Shown here in pieces: positions 33,123 to 43,800 of a stretch of 64,000 bases of DNA (positions within the stretch are counted from its first letter, which is position 1; every line of letters begins with the position of its first letter). The notes under the pieces are model-generated. The model did no database searches. It was not told the origin of the DNA and saw nothing but the letters and a program-made list of their open reading frames with translations. Source of the stretch: Wurfbainia villosa (taxonomy: Eukaryota; Streptophyta; Magnoliopsida; Zingiberales; Zingiberaceae); the NCBI GenBank assembly GCA_025175895.1, contig CM045991.1:91189174-91253173 (forward strand). Reading direction: 5' to 3'. The position numbers and the translations under genes were made by a program.

Positions 33123-34246
33123 TGTTGGTGCAGGGGCACCAAAGTCGAACCTATATTTTGATTATGACAAAAGACGCAAAGTTAAGGATATATCGTTATC
33201 TCACGAGCTGAATCGAGTGTGCAGAAAAGTGCTAAAGCTGGAGCTGAAGGCTAGCGACACCCGGAGGAAGCCGCGGAGGTCGGGCGACACTCGAGTGACT
33301 TCGGAGGGAGCCGAAGGAATCGAGTGGAAGGCCGAAAGCAAAAGCGACATGGTAAGTATCGAGGTAAGCTTGTGTGTGCGAGCGTAAGTGAGGTCGTATC
33401 CTCCTTACGGGGATGGTCTTAAGCGTAGATCCGACCAAAGACATCCCATCGATGGTCTAGGTCGAGATCGGACGGTCGAAGGCCGTCGAAATAATGTTTT
33501 CTTTGAGCTAACTTTGCCTTGCAGCTAGCATCAGTCGTCTGCCAGCTTGGAGGACTCGACTGCCCTTCATCAGTCGACTGTCTACTGTCAGCACTCGACC
33601 GATGCTACCATCAGTCGACTGATAATGGCCATCAATCGACTGATGGTCAATGATCAGCTTCGAGGAGTCAAGGCTTATCACCCCATTTCAAGGAGGTTTT
33701 GTGTCCATTTGTGATTGGTTAAAGACCCATTCGATGAGGGGCTCAAAGGCTATAAAAGGAGGGCTTGTCTTAGGGTTTTTCATCAATTAAAAAGGCTTCC
33801 AAGTGCTTCCGATACGCTCCGACTCTCCGACATCCCTACGACGAAGCGCTGCCGAGACGACGACTAGAACTTCAACCTCCAACCTTTGAAGTCGCATGCG
33901 AAAGTTTAAATTGTATTTCAGTTTATTTTTTAGTAAAGCTTTCATTATAACGAGGAGAGGGGGAGTGTCCCTCTACCTCGAGCTTTTGTCATTTTGTGTA
34001 TCCGTCTAACTCCTACCTCCAACGAGGAGGAGTTCTTTAGTAGTTTTCCCTCCGTACGTGGTCAAGGACCACTAGGGCCTTGGAGTAGTAGCCTTCGGCT
34101 ACGAACCAAGTAAAACCCTTGTGTCTATTATCTCGCTTGTTTTGTTTTTATCTTCCGCTGTGTCTACTCACATTTTAACGAACGATTTTGAACGAAAAAT
34201 TTCTATCGCTATTCACCCCCCCTCTAGCGATCCGCTCGATCCAACA
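33123..34246 (+). repeat. 5' LTR of D
   Basis: TGTTGGTGCAGGGGC to CGATCCAACA, 1124 bases. Palindrome array at 33525-33650 (exact CAGTCGACTG near 33571 and 33612), ATTGG (inverted CCAAT, near 33715), TATA box TATAAAAG at 33751, a transcribed region with GTAGCCTTCGGCTACG hairpin (near 34088), and the C-run plus CTCTAGCG near 34216. It is near-identical to 37344-38458 outside the array. Confidence 0.95.
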
Positions 34247-34248
34247 AT

Positions 34249-34731
34249 TGGTATCAGAGCTGGGGGCGCTCAGATTCGGTGCAACCACCGGTCGAACATT
34301 TTTTTTTTTCGTATTTATCGGTTTAAGATTTCTCCCACACTACTAATCCAAGACCAAGTCTTGGTACATAGTTTTTGGTTGTGTTTTTGCAAGTATTGAT
34401 TGCCTTCGGAGTACCTCACGATCAAACGAGCATAACTTTTGCTACAAGTGGACTCACGAAACGATCTACCCACCAAATTGAAGCTTTCGCAGAGATCTAC
34501 ACTTATTATGGGGGGTTTACCCCTGTAACAAGCTGTTTTCATCCTCAAAAATTGACGTTTAGTAGTCTTTCGGGGACATCGAAGGTTGTGAGTACTTACT
34601 TTTCATTTAGTTTCTTATTTCTTTGCTTAACTTTCTATTTTTTGTTTGTTTCTTTTTATTTCCTGCACTACTAATCCAAGACCAAGTCTTGGCAAGTTTT
34701 GTTGTTTTTTTGTGTGTGCAAGTTTTTCTTT
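34249..34731 (+). other. D primer site and repeated-hairpin leader
   Basis: TGGTATCAGAGC at 34249-34260 is the initiator-Met primer site. In the leader a block of about 56 bases occurs twice (about 34337-34392 and 34667-34723). Each copy contains the hairpin CCAAGACCAAGTCTTGG (7-bp stem, 3-base loop). Between them are GAGTACTTACT and T-rich stretches resembling splice signals, so the leader may be spliced. A packaging or dimerisation role for the hairpins is speculation. Confidence 0.6.
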
Positions 34732-36264
34732 ATGGCCCACATTGAGGGGTACAACACCATCCGGCCTCCGTTCTTTAACGGAGATTATTTCCGTTATTGG
34801 AAAGGTCGGATGGAGTGTTTTCTAAAAACACAAGTCGAGACTTGGATAATCATCCAAACCGGCTTTGCTCTACCCACTAATGATCAAGGCGAGCCTTTGG
34901 ACTTCGACAAGTGGAATAATGCAACCAAGAGGCAAATCGAAGCCGATGCAAGGGCAACCCAAATATTGCAATGCGGATTGTCTAAGGAAGAGCTCAACCG
35001 CATCAAACCCTTCATCAGCGCAAAAGATCTATGGACAAAACTCATAGAACTACATGAAGGGACTAACGACGCGAAGGTAAGTAAGCGTGACTTACTACTT
35101 AATAAATTGTATAACCTAAAAATGCAGGAATGTGAGACGGCAACGCAACTACATGCTCGTGTCCAGGACATTGTCAACGGATTGCACACCATCAGACACA
35201 AGGTCAAAAACCGCGACCTCCTAAGGTACGTTCTTAATTCATTTCCTAGGACTACCTTGTGGGCATCCATGGTTGATGCCTACAAGGTTTCTAAGGACCT
35301 TTCAAAGCTTAGGTTAGACGAGTTATTTTCCAAGTTTGAACTTCACGAGCAAACTAATATGGTCCGGGCCGAGAGAGGTATTGCTCTACTTATAGGACAA
35401 AGAAGCAAGGCACCCACCAAGCAAGAAGATGGACTCGAACCCGAAGACGAATTAGAGTCCGAATCCGAAAAGGTGGAAGCAATAGTGAACGTAGTGCGGA
35501 AGATCGTTCGGAGGGAAAGGAGGCTACTAAAAAAAAAAAAGAGGGCACAATTCAAATCAAATCAAAAGAAGGCGTTTCATGCAACATGGGACAACGAAGA
35601 AGGCGTCGGCATAGCATGCATGGCAAGACCCAAAGAGTCCGAGTTCGAATCTGAATCAAACTACAACACCGACTCCGAACTCGAGGACTACTTTGAGAAG
35701 CAACTCAAAGTCGGACCGAAAGATAAAATTAAGGTTAGCCTCTCACTAATTCATACGCTTTACAATACGATTAAATTGCTAACTAGAAAATTAGCTAAAT
35801 CCGAGTCTAGGGTCGAGTCCTTGGTTGAGGAGGTTGAAACCCTCAAACAAGAGACACCCCTAAACTCTTCGACTAGTCGAGTTCAAGAGGAGGACTCAAC
35901 TCGAGTTGAAAAACTCGAAGAAGAGAACTCTCTCTTGAAAGGGCAAGTCCAAGAGCTCGAAGCTCGGTTGAACAAGTTCTCGACGGGGTCCAAGAATCTT
36001 AATCGACTTCTTGGAACTCAGAGAGCCGTGTACAACAGAGCCGGACTCGGATATAGCTCAAAGACTACGAATATATCTTACATGTCTATCGTAAACCGTA
36101 GTCATCATCGAGTCCAAGCGTGGGTCCCGAGAACTTTATTAAACTCACATATAAGGACCAATAGGTTTTGGATTCCCAAGGATCAAGTTCATTACTTGAC
36201 CAGACCATATCGGTTCAATGATCCAGGGGGAGCTAATACCAAAATAGTATATCCGGTAACCTAA
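34732..36264 (+). CDS. gag: D gag protein, intact, 510 residues
   Basis: I prefer ATG 34732 (MAHIEGYNTIRPPFFNG) to the ATG 11 codons earlier, since Copia gag proteins start close to the PPFFNG-YFRYWKGRM motif. The N-terminal half is the Copia gag core (WKGRMECFLK near residue 23; SAKDLWTKLIELHEGTNDA near 100; LNSFPRTTLWASMVDAYK near 170). The C-terminal half has an acidic then basic linker (KKKKRAQFK), a predicted coiled coil (about residues 370-420, LVEEVETLKQE, VEKLEEENSLLKGQ) and a terminal NRFWIPKDQ motif. No CCHC zinc knuckle is visible, unlike E1 and F. No stop or frameshift, so it may be translated. Confidence 0.88.
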   Translation: MAHIEGYNTIRPPFFNGDYFRYWKGRMECFLKTQVETWIIIQTGFALPTNDQGEPLDFDKWNNATKRQIEADARATQILQCGLSKEELNRIKPFISAKDLWTKLIELHEGTNDAKVSKRDLLLNKLYNLKMQECETATQLHARVQDIVNGLHTIRHKVKNRDLLRYVLNSFPRTTLWASMVDAYKVSKDLSKLRLDELFSKFELHEQTNMVRAERGIALLIGQRSKAPTKQEDGLEPEDELESESEKVEAIVNVVRKIVRRERRLLKKKKRAQFKSNQKKAFHATWDNEEGVGIACMARPKESEFESESNYNTDSELEDYFEKQLKVGPKDKIKVSLSLIHTLYNTIKLLTRKLAKSESRVESLVEEVETLKQETPLNSSTSRVQEEDSTRVEKLEEENSLLKGQVQELEARLNKFSTGSKNLNRLLGTQRAVYNRAGLGYSSKTTNISYMSIVNRSHHRVQAWVPRTLLNSHIRTNRFWIPKDQVHYLTRPYRFNDPGGANTKIVYPVT

Positions 36265-37343
36265 AACTCTTATTTATTTTATAATGGTTAGATAGGACTA
36301 TAACTCGTCAATGCTTGATAACATAGTACCAGGACGCGGCGAGATGATAGTACGCTAGGAAAGCGGAGTCGTGTGTATTCGGGCTAGATAAGGCGTATCT
36401 AGTTCGGTGCACTTGACCGAGTGGAACTAGCTGAAGCTACCTCGCCGTATCCTAGACTAGTTAGACCAGGAAGTGGTCTTAGGTGAGTCAAGTTACTATT
36501 TTCTCGAAATTGGCTTTGTCTAAGGAAGTGGTCATTTTTCCGATCAAAGAAGGCCCCTGTGCCTCGCCACGACCTGGAAGCCAAGATCTTGAAAATGTGA
36601 CTTGATGAGCTTAGGATCAAATCCGAATCTAATGCAAGATTGACTAGTTTAAAATCATTAAAACTTAATCAAGATAAAATTGGAATAATCTCACACAACA
36701 TATAAGGTGACCAATTCTAAGACACTTAGAATGGGTGAGATGACTAAGGAACAATTTCAATTTGCATAATCTTTTCAAAAATGCTATCTATTTTTCAAAC
36801 TATTGAGCTTAAAAGTGTACTTATACTCGGACAAAATTCTAAATATACAACCTTCTAGGTCAATGTTTAGCGCACCCTAACTCTTCTATACCTTATATTA
36901 AGGGGGAGAGCAAACTAACCCTAAGGGTTATATATATTTTCAAAACTTAATAACGTATAAGTATTGTGGAACTCAAAGCTAATTTTACAAGTATTTTGAA
37001 AATCAAACTTAGTTTCCAAAAATCTACATTGTTGGTGCAGAGGGCTATACCTCGAACCAAATTAAATCAAGACACATGCTTGGACTCATGTTAGATAATC
37101 TTTATGCATGCTACCTTTTCTATTAAAAAACCCCTACTTTTTATATAAAACCCCATACCTTTTTTGATTCATGGCAAAAGGGGGAGAAGAGCATAAGTTA
37201 AGGGGGAGAACAAAATTTAAATTTTTGAAAATTAAACTTTTGGGTTCACTACAAATGAGCGTAACATTTATCTTACTCATTTTCTGCTTTATATTTTCCC
37301 TTAACTTTGCGTAAATTTGCCATAAGATCAAAAAGGGGGAGAT
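36265..37343 (+). other. D non-coding region and polypurine tract
   Basis: No coding frame of note. AAGGGGGAG motifs near 36900 and 37200 and the tract AAAAAGGGGGAGAT at 37330-37343 directly before the 3' LTR. An internal TTGTTGGTGCAGAGGG near 37030 resembles the LTR start but does not continue. Confidence 0.75.
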
Positions 37344-38458
37344 TGTTGGTGCAGGGGCACCTAAGTCAAACCTATATTTTGATTATGGCAAAAGACGCAA
37401 AGTCAAGGATATATCGTTATCTCACGAGCTGAATCGAGTGTGCAGAAAAGTGCTAAAGCTAGAGCTGAAGGCTAGCGACACCCGGAGGAAGCCGCGGAGG
37501 TCGGGCGACACTCGAGTGACTTCGGAGGGAGCCGAAGGAATCGAGTGGAAGGCCGGAAGCAAAAGTGACATGGTAAGTATCGAGGTAAGCTCGTGTGTGC
37601 GAGCGTAAGTGAGGTCGTATCCTCCTTACGGGGATGGTCTTAAGCGTAGATCCGACCAAAGACATCCCATCGATGGTCTAGGTCGAGATCGGACGGTCGA
37701 AGGCCGTCGAAATAATGTTTTCTTTGAACTAACTTTGCCTTGCAGCTAGCATCAGTCATTGCCGGCGGAGGACTCATTGCCCTTCATCGATCGTATCTCT
37801 ACTCGTCGGCCGATGCTACCATCGATCGGTGATAATGGCCATCAATCGACTGATGGTCAATGATCAACTTCGAGGAGTCAAGGCTTATCACCTCATTTCA
37901 AGGAGGTTTTGTGTCCATTTGTGATTGGTTGAAGACCCATTCGATGAGGGGCTCAAAGGCTATAAAAGGAGGGCTTGTCTTAGGGGTTTTCATCAATTAA
38001 AAAGGCTTCCAAGTGCTTCCGATACGCTCTGACTCTCCGACATCCCTACGACGAAGCACTGCCGAGACGACGACTAGAGCTTCAACCTCCAACCTTTGAA
38101 GTCATCGGTAACGAAAGTTTAAATTGTATTTCAGTTTATTTTTTAGTAAAGCTTTCATTATAACGAGGAGAGGGGGAGTGTCCCTCTACCTCGAGCTTTT
38201 GTCATTTTGTGTATCCGTCTAACTCCTACCTCCAACGAGGAGGAGTTCTTTAGTAGTTTGCCCTTCGTACATGGTCAAGGACCACTAGGGCCTTAGAGTA
38301 GTAGCCTTCGGCTACGAACCAAGTAAAACCCTTGTGTCTATTGTCTCGCTTGTTTTGTTTTTATCTTCCGCTGTGTCTACTCGCATTTTAACGAACGATT
38401 TTGAACGAAAAATTTCTATCGCTATTCACCCCCCTCTAGCGATCCGCTCGATCCAACA
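37344..38458 (+). repeat. 3' LTR of D
   Basis: TGTTGGTGCAGGGGC to CGATCCAACA, 1115 bases, then GGTTC. TATA box at 37961. It is almost identical to the 5' LTR except at 37745-37860, where most CAGTCGACTG sites are replaced by ATCGATCG-type sequence. Confidence 0.95.
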
Positions 38459-38463
38459 GGTTC

Positions 38464-39480
38464 CTTTAGTTGAACTAAATTGAACCCATCTCCAAAATAA
38501 TATGTTCTTTGTGTGTGACCCTATAGGTACTCGTAACGTTGGCGATGTCCCTAAAAACCATTTTAGAGACATAAGCAATGAGTGACATCTAGCAATGCAT
38601 CATTGCTACCCAAGTGACAAGAATGTCGAGATCCAACATAACCTTTCTGTGACTATTATCTTGTATGACTTAATCCTTCTATTTTTGATATCTAGATTGA
38701 TCAGTGAAGCATAGAACGTGTCATCCTCTTATCAATCTTTGTGTTTCTTGATCTCCAAGTAGACTACCCCAATCAAATGAGCTCAATATCTCATATTGAA
38801 TTATTTTAGCATGGCCATGCATTTTGGTAGTCTTACTTTATCAAGAGGCCCATAGATATCACTTCCATCATATAAAAGGGATAGATCTCATCTCCATCAC
38901 TCACATCCCTCCGCATAATTCATTACATACTCAGTGATCGACTTTATAGTCCACCTTGTTACAGGTGACGTTTGTCGATACCAAAGTTACAACTTCTTAT
39001 GTAGGGAACCGTAGTGATTTCAGGTCTAAGAACTATTTATACCAATAGCCACTATCAGAATGTTTATGATACTCATATGACAATCTATGAAACATTCTCA
39101 TAGAGGGTCAGTTTAGTACATATTCTCTAATATATACCCATGTGTTAACTTGATATCTTATATCTATTACTTGTGAGATTAAGTCATCAGTTAACCTACA
39201 TACTAGTCTCAGTGTATTAATATTATCCTTGTATATTAATACTTGACTAGGAACAGTTACGAGTAGTATTCTATATATATTTACAATATCCCACTATTAA
39301 GTCACTAACTTGATATGTCGTAGACTAGAACCAACTATCCTAAGATATTATTATATTTATTCAAATGACACATCAATAATGTAAATACAATAACTATAAA
39401 CTTTGACTTTATTATGAAATATGATACAAAAGTCTCTTTATCAATCATCTTATAATTGACACTTAGAGCTAATACTTACA
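38464..39480 (-). repeat. 3' LTR of element A, segment 3 of 3
   Basis: Resumes A after D and matches the B LTR at about 56490-57488 (GTGTGTGACCCTATAGG, GACATCTAGCAATGCATC, TAGGGAACCGTAGTGA). Its outer edge, TACTTACA at 39480, is the TGTAAGTA start on the reverse strand, next to the purine tract (reverse complement of ATCTTCCACT). The three segments sum to about 1.7 kb, the same as the B LTR. Confidence 0.85.
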
Positions 39481-39993
39481 ATCTTCCACTAGCACTAATG
39501 GCAATCACTGAAATATCTAATACCTAGTGACCTAGTGTGACCATCATGCTTCCTCTGTGCCAAAGCATTGGTCAAAGGGTCCGTAATGTTAGCATCGATC
39601 GCTATTCTATATATTCTCACATCCCCTCTATCGATGATCTCTCGAATGAGATGGAACTGTCATAGTATATGTTTGGATCGCTAATGAGAGTGAGGTTTCG
39701 TAGCCTATGCAATAGCCCCATTATTATCACAATAGGGGTCTATGGGGCTCAGTATTCTAGGAACACCACTAAGCTCAGCAATAAGCTTTCTGATCCAAAC
39801 AACCTCTTTTAGTGCAGCTAAAGTAGCAATATACTCGGCCTTTGTAGTAGAATCAACTACTGCCTTGCTTTGAACTCTTCCAGCTCAGCACCACCATTTA
39901 AGCAAAATACATATCTTGATTGCGATCTGGAATCATCCTTGTCAGTTTGGAAGCTTTCATTGTTGTAACCCTTTACAACGAGCTCCTCATCGC
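39481..39993 (-). pseudogene. Element A RNase H, 3' part
   Basis: On the reverse strand this reads the Copia RNase H (KHILWQFHLIREII, then DANITDPLTNALAQRKHDGHTRSL), homologous to B 57509-57898. It contains several stops. It is cut at 39994 by solo LTR H, whose duplication ATCGC occupies 39989-39993. Confidence 0.85.
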
Positions 39994-41201
39994 TGTTGGT
40001 GCAACAATGCCCCAAGCATTTATATGTTTTGATGTTTGGATAATCATCTAAGTTAGGCAATACTTTGTGATCTAATTGTGAACATGTTTAAGTGACAGGA
40101 AAATCCAAGTATGAAGACTTGGTAAAGGCAAAGTCCAAGTGTGATCTTGGCAAGAGAAGTCCAAGGAAAAGGCTTGGCGGCATAAGACCAAGCATGTAGT
40201 CTTGGCGGCGTAAAGTCCAAGTGGACCTTGGAAAAGGAAGTCCAAAGGCAAGTCTTGGCAATGTAAATCCAAGCATGTAGTCTTGGTGGCGTAAAGTCCA
40301 AGCGCACTTTAGGAAAGGGAAACCCAAGACATGACAAAACTGAAGAAAGCCCTTGGAAGCAAAGCGGAAAGGATGAACAAGTCGCAGACTCGGAGGGATC
40401 CTGGAGGCGCAAGGCTTAAGGAAGAGCTAGAAGGTTGAGTCTAGGTCTAGAGAGTCAATTCAAGTATGAATTATTCATACTTGACGAGTATCGATCCGAT
40501 ATGATGTAGCGATCGATAGGGTGCTCGGCCGAGTCATCTTTGAAAAGGCGGCGAATAATCGGTGCCCTAGTCTTGGCTCGACGATCGACCATCGATCGAT
40601 CCGTCGAAGTCGAACACGGGCACAGAATGGAGTCTCACTCGACTGCGCACCGTGATTAGTCGACTGATGGAGGGATCAGTCGACTGATGAGCGTGTCGTT
40701 GGATGATGACGCTTATGAATCCCACGAATCCAACTATTCAGAAGCCATTAGCCGCGACGGCAGTCGACTGATGTTGTACATCAGTCGACTAATCGTGGCC
40801 CAATAGGAAAAATAGCCCTCTCTCTATAGAAAGAGGGCTTGTGGTGGTTGAGAGGGTTAATGCTTACATTCTGATTATTCTCTCAAGCCTCCACGAATTT
40901 TCTAAGCTTTTCTAGTATTTTAATTCCCCTCCTCCTCTCCAAACTTCATCTTCATCTTTTGTAAGAAGAGGAGGGTTATTGTAAAAAGAGAAAGCTTCTT
41001 AGTGAGATTGATTAGGGTTGATCCACCTTAAGGATCGTCGTGGAGTAGGAGCGTTATCTCTGAACTACATAAAGGCTTCCATGTTAGCATTGTATTTTCA
41101 TTTCTATTACTATTGTTTTTGTTGTGCTTCCGCTAACCGTTTTTGTAGAAATCGAAAAAGAGGCTATTCACCCCCCTCTAGCCTTCCAAGGATCCCCAAC
41201 A
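39994..41201 (+). repeat. Solo LTR H in the RNase H of A
   Basis: TGTTGGTGCAACAATGCC to GGATCCCCAACA, 1208 bases, exact duplication ATCGC (39989-39993 and 41202-41206). It has degenerate AAGTCCAAG...CTTGGCGGC units at 40100-40310 like the E1 LTR, a palindrome array of both types at 40480-40795, CCAAT, a TATA core CTCTATAGAAAG inside a dyad (40815-40838), and the C-run plus CTCTAGCC near the end. The orientation is read from TATA and C-run. Reverse-strand frames here are chance. Confidence 0.92.
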
Positions 41202-41206
41202 ATCGC

Positions 41207-42400
41207 CTCCAAATATCAAGAAATAATCTTTTGTTCTTCTCAAGTACTTAAGAATATTTTTGACTGCTGTCCAATGACTTTCATTTGGATTTGACTAGGA
41301 TCTGCTCGTCATGTTTAACGCATACAAAATGTCGGGGTGAGTACATAATATGACGTACATGATAGACCCTATAGTAGATGCATAAGGAATCTGATCCATG
41401 CAATTCTTTTCTTCCTTAGAAGAAGGGTATTGAGCCTTTGAAAGGCTCACACCATGTGACATTGGTAGGAATTCCTTCTTGGAATTCTGCATGGCAAAGC
41501 GATTAAGCACCTTGTCAATATATGTATTCTAACTTAGGCCAAGCAGTCTCTTAGATCTATCTCTTGATGCACAATATATAGGCTGCTTCTCTTAAGTCTT
41601 TCATTGAGAAACAATTCCCAAGCCAAGTCTTTACAGACTGCAGCATAGAGATATCATTTCCAATGAGAAGTATGTCATCTACATACAAGATGAGAAAAAC
41701 CACTGTGCTCCCACTAACCCTCTTGTAGACACAATGTTCATCTTCATTTATTTTATGAAACCAAACATTTTGATCGCATCATCAAATCAAATATTCCAAC
41801 TTCTAGAAGCTTGATTTAAACCATAGATGGATCTTTGCAACTTGCATACCTTTCTAGCATCCTTTGGATCTACAAAACCCTCAGGTTGTATCATGTACAC
41901 ATCCTCAGGTAGATTTCCATTAAGAAATATAGTTTTGACATCCCTCTGTCGGATTTCATAATCATGGTAAGCTGCAATAGCAAGGAAGATCCAAATAGAT
42001 TTAAGCATTGCAACTGGTGAAAAGGTTTCATTATAGTCTATACTTTGATTCTGCTTGAATCCTTTAGCTACCAATCGCTCCTTATAAGTATGCACATGAC
42101 CATCCATGCCAATCTTTCTTTTAAAGACCCACTTACACCCAATGGGTTTGACCCCTTTAGGTAAATCAACCAAAGTCCATACTTGGTTGGTGTACATGGA
42201 TTCCATTTCAGGCCTCATGGCCTCAAGCCATTTCTCAGAATTTGGGCTTATTACAACTTCTTGATAGGTTGTAGGCTCATTGAAATCAATAAGTATTACA
42301 TCACCGTGGTCACATGAGAGAAAAGAATATCTCTTAGGTTGACGACGTATCCTATTAGATCTGCGCAGAGCATGATCTACTTGAATAGGTTGTGCCATAA
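41207..42400 (-). pseudogene. Element A reverse transcriptase and connection region
   Basis: Tork/Angela-like Copia RT read on the reverse strand. From 42398 the frame gives MESMYTNQVWTLVDLPKGVK, KERLVAKGFKQNQSIDYNETF, VKTIFLNGNLPEDVYM and RSIYGLNQASRSW to 41787. After a break, the VDDI-containing part (41620-41710) and the FLPMSHGVSLSKAQ/ALNMTSRS part (41295-41510) follow. Stops and frame breaks at several points show decay. It is very close to B pol. Confidence 0.88.
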
Positions 42401-43800
42401 CTTCATGCGGTGTTATATATTCATAATCTTCACCAACTTGTGGTGCCTATTCGATTTCCATAAAGTCTTCAGGGCTATCTTGTGTATATTGAATTTCTTC
42501 AAGCTCGACTTTACTCCCACTAGTTAGTTTAGAAATAAATTCTTTTTCCAAAAAAAAAACATCATTTCTGGCAACAAACACTTTGTCTTGTATGAGATTA
42601 TAAAAGTAATATACCTTAGTTTCCTTGGAATATCTAATAAAATAGCACTTATCTGATTTGGGTCATAATTTATATGAGACTTGACATCTAACGTACGCCT
42701 CACAACCCTAAATCTTTATAAAAGACATCTTGGGATTCTTCCCAGTCCATATTGTATATGGTGTCTTTATGATTATCTTAGATGGAACATGGTTAAGAGT
42801 GAAAGTAGCTATATCTAGAGGATATTCGCAGAAGGAAGAAGAAAGATCTATTTAATTCATCATTGATCGTACCATATCTAATAAAGTACGATTTCTCTTT
42901 TCTAATATACCATTCCACTATGGTGTTCCAGGTGGAGTGAGTTGAGATATTATCCCAAACTCAACTAGATGGTTAAGAAACTCTTGGCTAAGGTATTCCC
43001 CATCTTGATATGATCAAAACATCTTAATACTCTTACTAAGTTGGTTTTATACTTCATTCTTGAATTCTTTGATCTTTTCAAAGGATTCATATTTGTGTTT
43101 TATAAGATACACATAACCATATCTACTGAAATCATCAGTAAATGTAATGATGTACTGATAGCCTCCTCTAGCTGCTACTTTGAAAGGGCCACAAACATCA
43201 GTATGTATGAGTCCTAACTAATCATTAGCTCTCTCACTATGTCCACTAAAAGGAGTATTTGCCATCTTTTCTAGTAGACAAGATTCGCATACCTCATATG
43301 ATTTAAATTCGAATGAGTCCAAAAGTCCTTCCTTATGGAGTTGTGATATGCGACTCTCATTTATGTGACCCAAACGACAATTCCAGAGATATGTTTGATT
43401 CATATCATTAGATTTGAACTGTTTGGTATGTATGTTATAGATTGGATTTTCAAAATCTAGAACATAGAATCCATTCATAAGATGTGCTATGCAACAGAAC
43501 ATTTCATTGAAATAAACAAAATAATATTTGTCCTTTATTATAAATGAAAAACCACTCTTATCCAAACAAGAGATAGATATAATGTTCTTAGTTATAGCAA
43601 GTACATAATAGCACTCTTCTAGTTCCAAGATAAAACCACTGGGCAAAGATAAGGAATATGTTCCTATAGCTATAGCAGCAACCCTTGCGCCATTGCCTAC
43701 GCGTAGATCCACCTCCCCTTTTATCAATGATCTACTATTTCTCAGGTCCTGCACATTAGTACAAATGTGAGATGCACAACCAGTATCCAATACCCATGAA
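42401..43800 (-). pseudogene. Element A protease and integrase, decayed
   Basis: Read on the reverse strand from 43800: protease WVLDTGCASHICTN with the catalytic DTG (near 43785), then the pre-integrase zinc region WNCRLGHINESRISQLHKEG and CESCLLEKMA (to 43218) in one open frame of 190 codons. The integrase core (42540-43217) is recognisable but full of stops and short gaps. The N-terminus of the RT domain follows. Confidence 0.82.

Larger units (their letters stand above)
33123..38458 (+). mobile_element. Element D: complete gag-only LTR retrotransposon with intact gag
   Basis: A 5336-bp element with exact duplication GGTTC (33118-33122 and 38459-38463). Order: 5' LTR, primer site, long leader, one gag gene, about 1 kb non-coding, polypurine tract, 3' LTR. 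No protease, integrase, RT or RNase H is detected. Such gag-only elements have been described in plants as terminal-repeat elements with a GAG domain. SIRE-like LTR end. It is nested in the LTR of A. Confidence 0.95.

Noticed and set aside
37030..37050. Possible extra LTR start (TTGTTGGTGCAGAGGG) inside D
   Set aside because: Similarity to the LTR ends after about 16 bases; the real 3' LTR starts at 37344 after the purine tract.
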